The notes under the pieces: model-generated
Told to the model about the DNA's origin: nothing
Seen by the model: the letters and a program-made list of their open reading frames with translations, nothing else
The model's database searches: none
In this document: in pieces, positions 16,682 to 25,568 of the stretch
Position numbering within the stretch: position 1 is the first letter of the stretch
Layout of the letters: the number at the start of each line of letters is the position of its first letter
Origin: Actinomyces sp. Marseille-P3109
GTDB lineage: Bacteria > Actinomycetota > Actinomycetes > Actinomycetales > Actinomycetaceae
Assembly (NCBI RefSeq): GCF_900323545.1
Contig: NZ_OOHN01000008.1
Coordinates: forward strand, 2,180,609 to 2,244,608
Direction: 5' to 3'
DNA length: 64,000 nucleotides
Program-made: the position numbers and the translations under genes

Positions 16682-18007
16682 TCATGGGGTGGGGACGGCG
16701 GCGAAGATGGCGTCGATGATCGCCTCGGGGGCGACGCCGTCGGCCAAGGCGTCGTAGGTGAGCACCAGCCGGTGGCGCAGCACCCCGTGGCGCAGCAGGC
16801 GGACGTCGTCGGGGATGACGTAGGTGCGCCCCTCCTGGAGGGCGACGGCCTGGGCCACCTTCATGAGTGCGATGCCTCCGCGCGGGGAGGCTCCCACACG
16901 CACCTGCCGGTCCAGGCCGGGCACGGGCCGCGGGCCCCCGCCGCGGGAGGTGTTGATGAGGGCGACGATGTACTGCTTGATGACCGGGTCGACGTAGACC
17001 CGCTCGGCGGCCCGCTGGAGCCATTCGACGTCGTCGGTGGAGATGGGACGCCCGGTCACGGGCCGGTCGAAGCTGCCGTTGGAGATGCGGTCCAGGACGT
17101 CGGCCTCCTCTGAGGGCCGCGGATAGGTGAGGACCTCCTTCATGAGGAAGCGGTCCATCTGCGCCTCGGGCAGGACGTAGGTGCCCTCCTCCTCGATGGG
17201 GTTCTGGGTGGCCAGGACCATGAAGGGGTGGGGCAGCGGGTAGACGACGCCGCCGATGGAGGTCTGGCGCTCCTGCATGGCCTCGAGCATGGCCGACTGG
17301 GTCTTGGCGCTGGAGCGGTTGATCTCGTCGAGCAGGACGATGTTGGCGTGGACCGGCCCCAGCTGGGTGGTCATCTCGCCGGTGGAGGAGTTGAGGATCT
17401 GGGTACCCACGATGTCGTTGGGCATGAGGTCGGGCGTGCACTGGATGCGGCGGAAGGAGCCGGAGACGGCGGAGGCCAGCGTCTGGGCGGCGGTGGTCTT
17501 GGCCAGGCCGGGCACGGACTCCAGCAGGATGTGTCCGCTGGACATGAGGGCCGTGACCAGCGCCGTGCGCAGCTGCTCCTGGCCGACGACGCGCTGGGAG
17601 AAGATATCGGCCACGGACTTCAGCAGCGTGCCGGCGCGCTCGACGTCGGCGTCCCCGGCGCCACGGCGACTGGAGGCGGCGCGGGCCTCGCGGCGCAGCG
17701 CCTCACGGGAGGGCAGGGGGCCGGTGTCGGTGCCCTCCTCCGCCGGGGCCGCTGGACCGGAGGGGTAGCCGGGAACCGTCACCCTGGACGAGGAGGTGGT
17801 CGAGGACGGCGCCAGGGCGGATGCCGGGACGCCGGAGGTCTGCGGGTCGATATGGGGAGGAACCGACGGCGGCTGAACCATGGCGGGACCGGCCTGCCCG
17901 GCGGGACCGCCGGCCGCCCCACCGTACGACTGACCAGTCGGCTGGCCGCTGCGCCACCCGTCCGGCTGGCCGCCGGGCTGGGCACGGTGCTCGGGCTGCA
18001 TGCTCAT
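16682..18007 (-). CDS. moxR: MoxR-family AAA+ ATPase
   Basis: AAA+ ATPase of the MoxR class, chaperone-like enzymes that help mature or insert metal cofactors and act on VWA-domain clients. Seen in 441 residues: Walker A-type SVPGLAKTT at about 165-172 (the GLAKT form is typical of MoxR), Walker B IVLLDEIN at about 223-230, sensor-1 ATQNP, an arginine-finger region after PEAQMDRF, and a C-terminal lid domain with SPRGGIALMKVAQA. The first ~100 residues are Gly/Pro/Ser-rich and disordered, longer than usual for MoxR. AAGGAGA precedes the ATG. It heads a run of DUF58, two VWA and accessory genes. Confidence 0.95.
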   Translation of the reverse strand: MSMQPEHRAQPGGQPDGWRSGQPTGQSYGGAAGGPAGQAGPAMVQPPSVPPHIDPQTSGVPASALAPSSTTSSSRVTVPGYPSGPAAPAEEGTDTGPLPSREALRREARAASSRRGAGDADVERAGTLLKSVADIFSQRVVGQEQLRTALVTALMSSGHILLESVPGLAKTTAAQTLASAVSGSFRRIQCTPDLMPNDIVGTQILNSSTGEMTTQLGPVHANIVLLDEINRSSAKTQSAMLEAMQERQTSIGGVVYPLPHPFMVLATQNPIEEEGTYVLPEAQMDRFLMKEVLTYPRPSEEADVLDRISNGSFDRPVTGRPISTDDVEWLQRAAERVYVDPVIKQYIVALINTSRGGGPRPVPGLDRQVRVGASPRGGIALMKVAQAVALQEGRTYVIPDDVRLLRHGVLRHRLVLTYDALADGVAPEAIIDAIFAAVPTP

Positions 18008-18217
18008 GGTTCTCCTTGATCGGTCCTTACTGGATTCCTCGCGCCGTGTTCACGATCGGAAGGGCAACGCATCGGCAGGCTATACGAGGCGACGCCGGCT
18101 GGGGCATCCGCGGATGGAAAGTCCTCCCCAGTGCCTCGGAACAGTCTCAACCTTTCGCTGCTATAGCATGGATCGAGCGAAAATGTGAGACGGATCGTGA
18201 TCGAGTCGCGCCCCGGC

Positions 18218-19168
18218 TCAGAGCTGGCCGAGGTTCACCCCGCTGCCGGTCAGGGACAGCCGCAGTCCGTCATTGGTGACGATCGCGCTGGTCGGGCGCA
18301 GCCCCTGGGGAAGGGACTCGGCCGGGATGGTGATCTCCGGGGAGTCCAGGCCGACGTAGCCGAGCAGGCTGCTCTCACTCGTGCCGACGTCGACCCCGTT
18401 CTGTTCGCCCCCCATCCGTGTGGAGGTGATGGTGAGCACCAGGCTGCCGTCCTCCTTGATCGACGGCACGATCTCCGCCTCGCCGCTCATGCCGAGCAGG
18501 GAGGCCGAGGCATTGATGGCTCCGGGCTGCTGGGCGCTCGTTCCCGTCCGCTTGGCCTGAAGAGTCATGCCCTGCATATTCGGGTGCTTTCTGGCAGCGA
18601 GCTCGGTGAGCTGCTTCCAGCTGATGGTGCCAGCAGCCGTCACCGTGTCCGTCGGGTAGGGACTGCGCAGGCGGATGCGGCTGAGGTCGACGTCGACGTC
18701 GCTGAGCGCGACCTTGGCGCCGCCCTGGCCCTTGGAGGTGATCTCCAAGACCTTGGAGTCCACCGACAGGCTGTCCAGGGAGCCGCCGGCGAGCTGGGTC
18801 AGGACGATGCCCTTCGTGGCGATCCTCGCGTCCGAGCTGAGCCCGGGCAGCGCGGAGCGCACCGCGGAGTCGATCTGCGCGCGCACGAGGTACTCCGCTC
18901 CGACGGCCCCGGCAGTCAGGACGACGACGAGCACCAGGAGCACCACCACCCAGCGTCTGGCACGACGCTGCCGAGCAGGACGGCGTCGGACGCCTTCCGA
19001 CGTGTCGTCGTCCTCGGGATCGCCCGTCAGGACCTCTTCGAAGAAGGTGCCCTCGGCGGAGCTGTCCTCGCCCCCCGGTCCCTGCCGGCCGGACACCTCG
19101 GCGTCGGCCCAGCCTCCTCGACCTCTCAGGTTTCTCATCGCACCGCGAGCCATGTCATCGTCCGTCAT
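18218..19168 (-). CDS. LmeA-family (DUF2993) lipid-binding protein
   Basis: DUF2993 protein, related to mycobacterial LmeA, a periplasmic phospholipid-binding protein acting in lipoglycan maturation. Seen in 316 residues: an acidic/Arg-rich cytoplasmic segment (1-68), one transmembrane helix (about 72-92, VVVLLVLVVVLTAGAVGA), then the typical start EYLVRAQIDSAVRSALPG and long beta-rich repeats (GGSLDSLSVDSKVLEI, LRLSLTGSGVNL). The family placement rests on the topology plus this opening. The start overlaps the upstream FHA gene stop (ATGA), linking it to the phospho-signalling genes. Confidence 0.82.
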   Translation of the reverse strand: MTDDDMARGAMRNLRGRGGWADAEVSGRQGPGGEDSSAEGTFFEEVLTGDPEDDDTSEGVRRRPARQRRARRWVVVLLVLVVVLTAGAVGAEYLVRAQIDSAVRSALPGLSSDARIATKGIVLTQLAGGSLDSLSVDSKVLEITSKGQGGAKVALSDVDVDLSRIRLRSPYPTDTVTAAGTISWKQLTELAARKHPNMQGMTLQAKRTGTSAQQPGAINASASLLGMSGEAEIVPSIKEDGSLVLTITSTRMGGEQNGVDVGTSESSLLGYVGLDSPEITIPAESLPQGLRPTSAIVTNDGLRLSLTGSGVNLGQL

Positions 19169-19998
19169 CGCTTCAACGCCGTCGGTGAGCTCTGAGCCAC
19201 TGGAGCGGTGGTCGCCGAGCGCTCGACCGTCTGGTCCGCAGGCGCCTGGTTGGCGGCCTGCTCCTCATCAAGCATGTAAAGGTCCTCGGCGGTGACCATG
19301 AGGGTGGACACGGCGTGCTCCACCAGCGCGGTGCGCCGGTTGGAGGCGGCTCCCGCCACGCGCCCGCCGCGCAGCCCGCGCACCCCCACCCGGTCGAGCT
19401 TCTCGCAGACGTTGTCCAGCTTGCGGTTGAACTTGGTCAGTGGCCAGCCCAGGCGTGCCGCGGCGGCCGCGGAGGAGGGGATCTCGGCGGCTCCGGTCCC
19501 CGCCCGCTTGAGCACCGGCTCGGACAGCGCCAGGACGAGCAGCAGCTGGGAACGGGTCATCGGGGTGACCCCGATGGTGGTCTGCCCCGAGGACTGGCGC
19601 ACGCCGTCGATCCCGGAGAAGTGGTCCTCCCCGGAGGTGACGAGGTTGATCTCGTAGGTGGTCGGGCCGGCGGAGAAGGTGAGGATGACCCGGGGGAAGA
19701 CCAGGGGAATCCGGGCCCCCGGGGCCAGGCGCGACTGGACCAGCCCCTCGCCGTCGGTCAGCGTGGCCGACAGCCGCGAGCCCTCGTTGGCGATCCACCA
19801 CAGATTCTCGGAGTGGGCCAGGACCAGGAAGCGGCGGTGCAGGTAGGGGTTGTCGTCGATGTCCAGGTCACCGCCTCGACCGATGACGAAGGTGTCCGTG
19901 GAGGCGACCCGGTGGATCTCACCGGAGAAGTCCAGGACGAGCTCATCGGGCTGCTCCGGGTTGACCTCTGGCATCTCAGTCCAGGTCAGGTCACTCAT
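19165..19998 (-). CDS. FHA-type phosphopeptide-binding protein
   Basis: 277-residue cytoplasmic protein. The N-terminal ~110 residues follow the forkhead-associated layout: TFVIGRGGDLDIDDNPYLHRR corresponds to the G-R and S-x-x-H strands (here NPYLHR replaces SRxH), later strands include ENLWWIANEGSR. The C-terminal half is helical with a winged-helix-like AARLGWPLTKFNRKLDNVCEKL segment that could bind DNA or protein. Start at 19998 chosen for AAGGAG 8 bases upstream; an ATG 15 bases earlier is less well placed. Its stop overlaps the DUF2993 start. Because the loop residues differ from canonical FHA, phosphothreonine binding should not be assumed. Confidence 0.72.
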   Translation of the reverse strand: MSDLTWTEMPEVNPEQPDELVLDFSGEIHRVASTDTFVIGRGGDLDIDDNPYLHRRFLVLAHSENLWWIANEGSRLSATLTDGEGLVQSRLAPGARIPLVFPRVILTFSAGPTTYEINLVTSGEDHFSGIDGVRQSSGQTTIGVTPMTRSQLLLVLALSEPVLKRAGTGAAEIPSSAAAAARLGWPLTKFNRKLDNVCEKLDRVGVRGLRGGRVAGAASNRRTALVEHAVSTLMVTAEDLYMLDEEQAANQAPADQTVERSATTAPVAQSSPTALKR

Positions 19999-20177
19999 GA
20001 AGTCTCCTTCCACAGGTCCTGTCTCGTTGCGCAGCGGTCAGCAGCGGAGCGGTGAGGCTGTGAGTCGTGCGGGTCCGTGGCATTGAATCCGGCATTGAAT
20101 GTCTTGAGTCGTCTGAGACAAGTCTCGCTGAGAACCCGGGTCCGCACTGGCGAAGCGCCTCCCAGGTGGATATGACC

Positions 20178-21560
20178 TCAAGCACGTTGCGGTCTCAACC
20201 AGGCCGGCGGATCGATGCGAAGCGTGACCCCGTCCCCGACATCCATGAGGTCCCCCATGAAGACGGGCGTCGGCATGCCCGACCCCAGCAGGACGGGCGT
20301 CGCGCCGGGCCGCGCCAGCACCGTGCCGTTGGAGGAGCCGAGGTCCTGGGCCAGGACGCTCCACCCCGAGGTCGTCAGCAGGAGGTGGGAGCGCGAGACC
20401 ATGTGGTGAGGACTGGGGACCGCGACCAGGGCCACGACGTGAGGGTCCGCCCCGACCTGCACCTGGGGGGCGCGTCCGATGACGACGTCACCGGCGACCT
20501 CGACGGCGGCGCCGGTCGACAGGGTCAACGTGGCCAGCGCCGGCCGGCGCACGAAGGAGAACACTCCTGTCAGGGGCTGCGCACAGGTCAGGCACTCGCG
20601 GATCTCGGGTGGGTTGGCGTGCCCCCGGGGGCAGATCGAGGCCCGCACCGGGGGCGCCGCGATGAGAGCCGCCTCGGAGGCGGAGACGACCTCGGTGTTG
20701 GGCAGCGCCTCCAGGGGCTGGGGGGCACGAACCGGCTGGGGCTGCTTGCTCTTGGAGGTGTCGGCCGTCGGCTGTCCCGGGGAGTCGACCGACGGCGCCG
20801 TCTGGGCCCGGTGGGCGCCACGACGGCGCCGCCCCGAACCGGGTTCGGGCTCGGGGTACTCCGGCATCCGCTCGACGCTGTCAGCCCCTCCGGTATCGAC
20901 GGAAGCGTCGCCGCTCCCCCGGCTCTCGTCGGGGAGATCAAGGGACTCGTCGGGCTCCTCCCAGACACCCGTCTCCAGGAGCTCAGGAGGCTCGGGAAGG
21001 GGCTCCGCGGGTTCCTCGGCGCTCTGCGCAGTGGGGGCCGCGGCAGGCTCCTCCTCGATGCTCGCCCCAGTGCTCCGCCCGGCGACGCCGCTCAGCCCGG
21101 CGGTGTCGAGGGGGCCCGTTCCGGAGACGCCGTCGGACTCATCGTTCTTTGAGTCTGACGGACCTGCCGGGTCCGTCAGCTCCGTCGGGCCCGTGTCCGG
21201 CGACAGGTCCGTCACCAGGCTGACCGGCTTGAGCAGCGCGGTCTCGTCGCCGGGCTCCGCCGGGACGATGTCGCCGGTGTCGTCGGAGGCCTCGCCGGCC
21301 ACCACGGACCGCAGCCCGGTCTGCTGCGCCGCCACGGTCGCTTCCGACGTCGTCGGCCCCACTGTGGGCAGGTGGGTGCCTCCCAGGGCCTCAAGGACCC
21401 GCAGCCCGGCCTCGACGGACACGGAACGGGAACCGGCCCCGGCGGCAGGACTGATGACGGCGACCCCGTCCACGCCGTCGACTCGCAGTGAGCAGTCCGA
21501 GAGACGCGTCAGTCCCTCGGGAAGCGGGATGCGCTCGCCTGGCAGGGGTGATGCGGTCAC
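20178..21560 (-). CDS. Zinc-ribbon plus FHA-domain protein
   Basis: 460-residue cytoplasmic signalling adaptor. Seen in order: a short conserved N-terminal region (1-60), a long acidic Pro/Glu/Ser-rich linker (about 80-300), a small zinc ribbon with CPRGH and CLTC around 310-327, and a C-terminal FHA domain (about 345-455) with VVIGRAPQ, MVSRSHLLL and DLGSSNGT, all canonical phosphothreonine-binding loop motifs. The ATG overlaps the PP2C stop (ATGA). FHA domains read Ser/Thr kinase products, and the neighbouring phosphatase would reverse them; no kinase gene is present in the window. Confidence 0.9.
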   Translation of the reverse strand: MTASPLPGERIPLPEGLTRLSDCSLRVDGVDGVAVISPAAGAGSRSVSVEAGLRVLEALGGTHLPTVGPTTSEATVAAQQTGLRSVVAGEASDDTGDIVPAEPGDETALLKPVSLVTDLSPDTGPTELTDPAGPSDSKNDESDGVSGTGPLDTAGLSGVAGRSTGASIEEEPAAAPTAQSAEEPAEPLPEPPELLETGVWEEPDESLDLPDESRGSGDASVDTGGADSVERMPEYPEPEPGSGRRRRGAHRAQTAPSVDSPGQPTADTSKSKQPQPVRAPQPLEALPNTEVVSASEAALIAAPPVRASICPRGHANPPEIRECLTCAQPLTGVFSFVRRPALATLTLSTGAAVEVAGDVVIGRAPQVQVGADPHVVALVAVPSPHHMVSRSHLLLTTSGWSVLAQDLGSSNGTVLARPGATPVLLGSGMPTPVFMGDLMDVGDGVTLRIDPPAWLRPQRA

Positions 21561-22426
21561 TGCGCCCCCTCAGCGACGATCTCGCCGCGGCCTTCACCGT
21601 GGACGGCGTCGGGAGCACTGGTAGGGACCTCGGTGGCGTCCACGACGACAGCCGTGGTGTTGTCATGTCCGCCCCCTTCCAAGGAGGCGGCCACCAGGAG
21701 CTCGGCCGTGCGCTGCACCGTGTAGCCGGCGGCCAGCACCGTGGCGATGGCCTCGTCGTCGAGCTCGTCGCTCAGCCCGTCGGAGCACACGAGCAGACGA
21801 TCCCCGGCGGCGACCGGGACGCTGTAGAGATCGGGGACCGCGGAGTCGGCGATTCCTCCCCCCAGGGCGCGGGTGACGACGTTGCGACGCGGGTCGCTGC
21901 GAGCCTGCTCCGGGGTGAGCTCTCCGGTCTCGACCAGGATCTGGACCCGGGAGTGGTCCCGGGTGACCTGGGAGAGCATGCCCTCGCGCAGCAGGTAGAC
22001 CCGGGCGTCCCCGATGTTGAAGATGATCCAGGTCGGTCGGGCGACGCCCTGCTCATCCTCCAGCCAGGCCAGGATGACGCCGGCGATCGTCGCGCCGGGC
22101 AGGTAGGCGGCGTGCGATGGGATGGAGACGATCGCCTCCTGGGCGGACATCACCGCGTGCACCACCGTCTCCACGCTGGTGACACGCGTTCCGGCCAGCG
22201 AGTAGAGGGCGTCGAGGGCGACCTGCGTGGCCATGCGACCGGCGGCGTGCCCGCCCATGCCGTCGACGACGACGAAGGCCGGCGCGATGGCGAGGTAGCC
22301 GTCCTCGTTGACCGTGCGCAGGCGTCCCACGTCGGTGGCTGCACCAACGACGACCCCGGAGACACCGGCCGCGCCGTCGGCCCGGATCGCGGGGGCATCG
22401 GCGTCGGCACGAATGTGCTCGGTCAT
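21557..22426 (-). CDS. PP2C-family Ser/Thr protein phosphatase
   Basis: Metal-dependent (PPM/PP2C) protein phosphatase, cytoplasmic, no transmembrane helix. Seen in 289 residues: TVNEDG at 38-43 (motif 1, with metal-ligand Asp), FVVVDGMGGHAAG at 51-63 (motif 2), NIGDARVYLLRE, LLVCSDGLSDEL (metal-binding Asp), and GGGHDNTTAVVVD near 257-269 (final Asp). All catalytic residues are present. It is the first gene of the leftward cluster, with AAAGGGAG upstream of its ATG, and is coupled to the zinc-ribbon/FHA gene. Likely substrate: proteins phosphorylated by a PknB-like kinase encoded elsewhere. Confidence 0.95.
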   Translation of the reverse strand: MTEHIRADADAPAIRADGAAGVSGVVVGAATDVGRLRTVNEDGYLAIAPAFVVVDGMGGHAAGRMATQVALDALYSLAGTRVTSVETVVHAVMSAQEAIVSIPSHAAYLPGATIAGVILAWLEDEQGVARPTWIIFNIGDARVYLLREGMLSQVTRDHSRVQILVETGELTPEQARSDPRRNVVTRALGGGIADSAVPDLYSVPVAAGDRLLVCSDGLSDELDDEAIATVLAAGYTVQRTAELLVAASLEGGGHDNTTAVVVDATEVPTSAPDAVHGEGRGEIVAEGAQ

Positions 22427-22830
22427 CGTCTCCCTTTCACCTGCGTTGCTTGCACTCCCCTAGTAAACCCCAGCGCCCCGTCCTGAACCACTGCACCACG
22501 GCTGAGATTCCACCATATGGAAGCATGAGGCGGCCCGAGGACGACGCGGGGAGGACGTGCGAGGGCACTGCCCGGACGCGCTCGATAACCACCGCCACCA
22601 CCTCGGTCGCCCCGGTTCCCGCCTGGGGCCGTGATCCGTCAGGCAGCCAGCACCACAGGGTCCTCAGGTAGTCTTTCTGCGCGGCCGGTTACCCGGCCCA
22701 TGCGCCACCAGCACGGTACCGCGTCCCCTCACTCGGCACCGCGGGTGGTTCCGGGACCCGATCCACGACGGAGTCAGGTGCCGGTCACAACCTGGAACGA
22801 CGCAGTTTTCCCGACCCCGAAGGACCCAGC
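22427..22830. other. Divergent intergenic region, promoter zone
   Basis: 404 bases between the leftward PP2C gene and the rightward LRV protein gene. It must hold both promoters. I see ribosome-binding sites at both ends (AAAGGGAG at the PP2C side, AAGGA before 22831) and a TAGTCT at 22669-22674 that could be a rightward -10, but no convincing paired -35. No small gene or structured RNA is evident. Confidence 0.4.
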
Positions 22831-24144
22831 ATGTCTCAGGCCAAGGACGAGCTTGTCGCACGCGCGCAAGATCCCAACGCGGAGCTGGAGACCCTCCACC
22901 AGCTCGCGCAGAACTACCCCGGCCTGCGCCCTTACATCGCCGCCAACCCGCGCACCTACCCCGCCCTCCTGGAGTGGCTGGGCACGCTGGGAGACCCCGC
23001 GGTCGACGCCGCCCTGGCCTCTCGTACCGGCCAGCCCCAGTCGGGCCAGTCCCCGCAGACCTCGCCGCAGCTGGCAGTCGTGTCGCCCCCCGGGTCCCAG
23101 CCCGGTTCGCCGTCGGTCAGGTCCTCCGAGCCCCCGACCCAGGTGACCCTGCCGCGCTCGCTCCAGCCGGGCAGTGCGACCTCGGCGACCTCGGCGACCT
23201 CGGGGATCTCCGGCGCCTCCGCGATGTCGGCGACCAGCTCGAGGAGCGCCGCGAGCGCTACCAGCGCCTTCAGTGCGGCGGGCGCCAACACCCAGGTCGA
23301 CAGCTTCCGGGCAACGGGCGACCCGACCGTCTCCGACTCGACGTTCGGCCCCACCCAGGCGGTCCCCTCGCAGTCACCGGCCCGCCCGGTCCAGCCTGCG
23401 CTCCAGCAGACCTTCCAGCAGTCCGCGAGCATGTCGCAGGCGCCGGGCACGGCGATTCCTGCTGCGGCCCAGGCCTCCACCGCGACCGACGGCGGTGCCG
23501 GCGTCTTCGGCGTGGGCACCGAGGACGACGACTCCTCGGCCTCATCGTCCTTCCTGACCTCGAACCGCATCCTGCTGATCCTGGCCTTGATGGTGGCCAT
23601 CATCATGGTCTTCCTGGCGACCTGGTACTTCTCCGGCGGCGACGGCGACAACTCCGCCACGGGCGGCGAGACCCAGTCCACGGCCCAGAGCGGCCAGGAC
23701 GCCGGCCGGGCCAGCGCCGGCCCGAGCGCCACCGCCTCCTCCAAGGCCTCGGCCACCCCGAGCGCCTCGGCGACGCCCACCCTCAAGGCTCCTGCTCCCA
23801 GCGACGCCCGGGACCTGCCCGCCTTCGACGCCCCCAGCGGCAACATCACCTGCACACTGGGCAACAACGACGTCACCTGTGTCATCAACGAGCACGCCGC
23901 GACCGGCTCCTGCCCCGCCTCGAAGCCGCTGACGGTGAAGATCGGCGCCAACGGGCAGTCCACCCAGTCCTGCGGCTCCACCTTCACCCCCAACGGGGTC
24001 AGCCTCAGCTACAGCTCCTCGGCCAAGAACGCCAACTTCGCCTGCACCTCGACCTCGGACGGCATGCAGTGCTGGAGCCAGGTCAGCGGAGAGGGCTTCA
24101 CCCTCAGCCGCGAGGGGGTCGAGTCCACCAGCCACGCCCGCTGA
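22831..24144 (+). CDS. LRV-repeat single-pass membrane protein with Cys-containing outer domain
   Basis: Unknown function. Seen in 437 residues: N-terminal helical domain (1-66) of the leucine-rich-repeat-variant type common in actinobacterial FHA/PP2C neighbourhoods (DPNAELETLHQLAQNYPGLR ... NPRTYPALLEWL); a long Gln/Ser/Ala linker (70-240) including SATSATSATSG; one transmembrane helix (about 249-269, LLILALMVAIIMVFLATWYF); a Ser/Ala stalk; and an extracytoplasmic domain (about 325-437) with six Cys, probably three disulfides. AAGGA precedes the ATG. Divergent from the PP2C cluster and plausibly part of the same signalling circuit, but that is inference. Confidence 0.8.
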   Translation: MSQAKDELVARAQDPNAELETLHQLAQNYPGLRPYIAANPRTYPALLEWLGTLGDPAVDAALASRTGQPQSGQSPQTSPQLAVVSPPGSQPGSPSVRSSEPPTQVTLPRSLQPGSATSATSATSGISGASAMSATSSRSAASATSAFSAAGANTQVDSFRATGDPTVSDSTFGPTQAVPSQSPARPVQPALQQTFQQSASMSQAPGTAIPAAAQASTATDGGAGVFGVGTEDDDSSASSSFLTSNRILLILALMVAIIMVFLATWYFSGGDGDNSATGGETQSTAQSGQDAGRASAGPSATASSKASATPSASATPTLKAPAPSDARDLPAFDAPSGNITCTLGNNDVTCVINEHAATGSCPASKPLTVKIGANGQSTQSCGSTFTPNGVSLSYSSSAKNANFACTSTSDGMQCWSQVSGEGFTLSREGVESTSHAR

Positions 24145-24221
24145 GCGGTTCCGTCTCGGTCCGACTCCTCCACCCCGCGTCGGTCCTCTCCCAGCACCAC
24201 TGACAGCTCACAGCTTCTGAC

Positions 24222-25508
24222 ATGGCCACCTCCTACAACGCGATCCTCAACCTGTCCGGGGCCCGGTCGTTCACGACCGCCGGCCTCATCGCCCGGTTCC
24301 CCATGTCGATGGTGGGGATCTCCACGATCCTCGCTGTCGAGGGGCTTTACGGCTCCTACACGGCGGCGGGCCTGGTCAGCGCCGCGAACTTCGTGGCGCT
24401 GGCGGTCGGCGCGCCGGTCCTGGCCCGGTGCGTCGACCGGTACGGCCAGTCGCGGGTCATGCTGCCGGCGCTCGTCGTCTCAGCGGCGAGCCTGGCCGGG
24501 CTGGTCGCCGCCGCCACGGTGCACGCGCACCTGGGAGTCCTGGCTGTGCTGGCCGCGCTGGCGGGAGGGCTGGCCGGCTCGATGGGCTCGCTGGTGCGGG
24601 CGCGCTGGACCGCGCTGATCTCTCGCCCCGAGGACGTCCACGCGGCCTTCTCCCTGGAGGCGGCCCTGGACGAGGTGGCCTTCATTCTCGGCCCGGTGCT
24701 GGCCACCGCCCTGTGCACGACGCCGGTCCTGCCGGTGACCTCGGGATGGCTCGTCTGCCTGGCGATGCAGACGGTGGGCGGGCTGTGGTTCCTCGCCCAG
24801 CGCGCCACCGAGCCCGCCCCGCACCCCCGCCGGCCGCGGCGCGCAGCCAAGGCGGCCGCCAGGGACGCCGCGGCCGTCTCCGCTATGGATCCCGGTGCGG
24901 GAACCACAACGGGATACCGTCCGGTCCTGCGCTACGGCGCCGTCGTGGCCACCATCGTCGTCTTCCTGCTCTCGGGGGCCATGTTCGGGGCCAACGACGT
25001 CGCCGCGGTCGCCTTCGCCACCGAGGCCGGCCACAAGTCGGCCTCCGGGCTCGTGCTGGCCGTCTGGGGAGTGGGGTCCTTCGCCGCGGCGCTCGTCTAC
25101 GGATCACGCACGTGGGGGTGGCCGCTGTGGAAGCAGCTCATGGCCGGCCTGGTGGCGCTGGCGGTGGGCACCTCGACCTTCAGCCTGGCCCCGAGCCTCG
25201 TGGTGCTGTCGGTCCTGGCGCTCATGACGGGGCTGGCCATCGCCCCGACCCTGACCAGCGGCAACAACATCGTGCAGGTCACGGTGGCCCCCTCACAGCT
25301 CACCGAGGGACTGGCCTGGGTGAGTACCGCGCTCAACGTCGGGGTCTCGGTCGGCTCCCTGCTGGCGGGGCAGGCCACGGACGCCGGCGGCTCACGTGCC
25401 GGCTACCTGACGGTGGCCGGTTTCGCCTGGGCCGCCGTCGCAGCCGGGATCCTGGGCCTGCCCGCCCTCAGGCGCGCACGGACCACCCGCTCCCTGGCCG
25501 CCCACTGA
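24222..25508 (+). CDS. MFS transporter
   Basis: 428-residue, roughly 12-helix major facilitator protein. A motif-A-like loop RCVDRYGQSR occurs between helices 2 and 3 (about residues 69-78), with a central cytoplasmic loop rich in Arg/Ala (about 190-230) splitting two six-helix halves. It is probably an exporter of small molecules; the substrate is not predictable. No clear ribosome-binding site precedes the ATG at 24222. It lies 77 bases after the LRV protein gene, on the same strand. Confidence 0.82.
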   Translation: MATSYNAILNLSGARSFTTAGLIARFPMSMVGISTILAVEGLYGSYTAAGLVSAANFVALAVGAPVLARCVDRYGQSRVMLPALVVSAASLAGLVAAATVHAHLGVLAVLAALAGGLAGSMGSLVRARWTALISRPEDVHAAFSLEAALDEVAFILGPVLATALCTTPVLPVTSGWLVCLAMQTVGGLWFLAQRATEPAPHPRRPRRAAKAAARDAAAVSAMDPGAGTTTGYRPVLRYGAVVATIVVFLLSGAMFGANDVAAVAFATEAGHKSASGLVLAVWGVGSFAAALVYGSRTWGWPLWKQLMAGLVALAVGTSTFSLAPSLVVLSVLALMTGLAIAPTLTSGNNIVQVTVAPSQLTEGLAWVSTALNVGVSVGSLLAGQATDAGGSRAGYLTVAGFAWAAVAAGILGLPALRRARTTRSLAAH

Positions 25509-25555
25509 CGCTCAGCCGCTCCGCGCTCGATTCCCGGCAGGCTCTGTGCCTCTTC

Positions 25556-25561
25556 TACACT
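25556..25561 (+). promoter_or_regulatory. -10 box, leaderless GT87 transcript
   Basis: TACACT followed by seven bases and the ATG at 25569. This layout indicates transcription starting at or beside the start codon. Confidence 0.6.
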
Positions 25562-25568
25562 CTGCACG

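Noticed and set aside
20081..20104. Short tandem GGCATTGAATCC/GGCATTGAATGT in the gap before the FHA-like gene.
   Set aside because: Two 12-base copies are too short to interpret; could be part of a promoter but no -10/-35 pair is clear.
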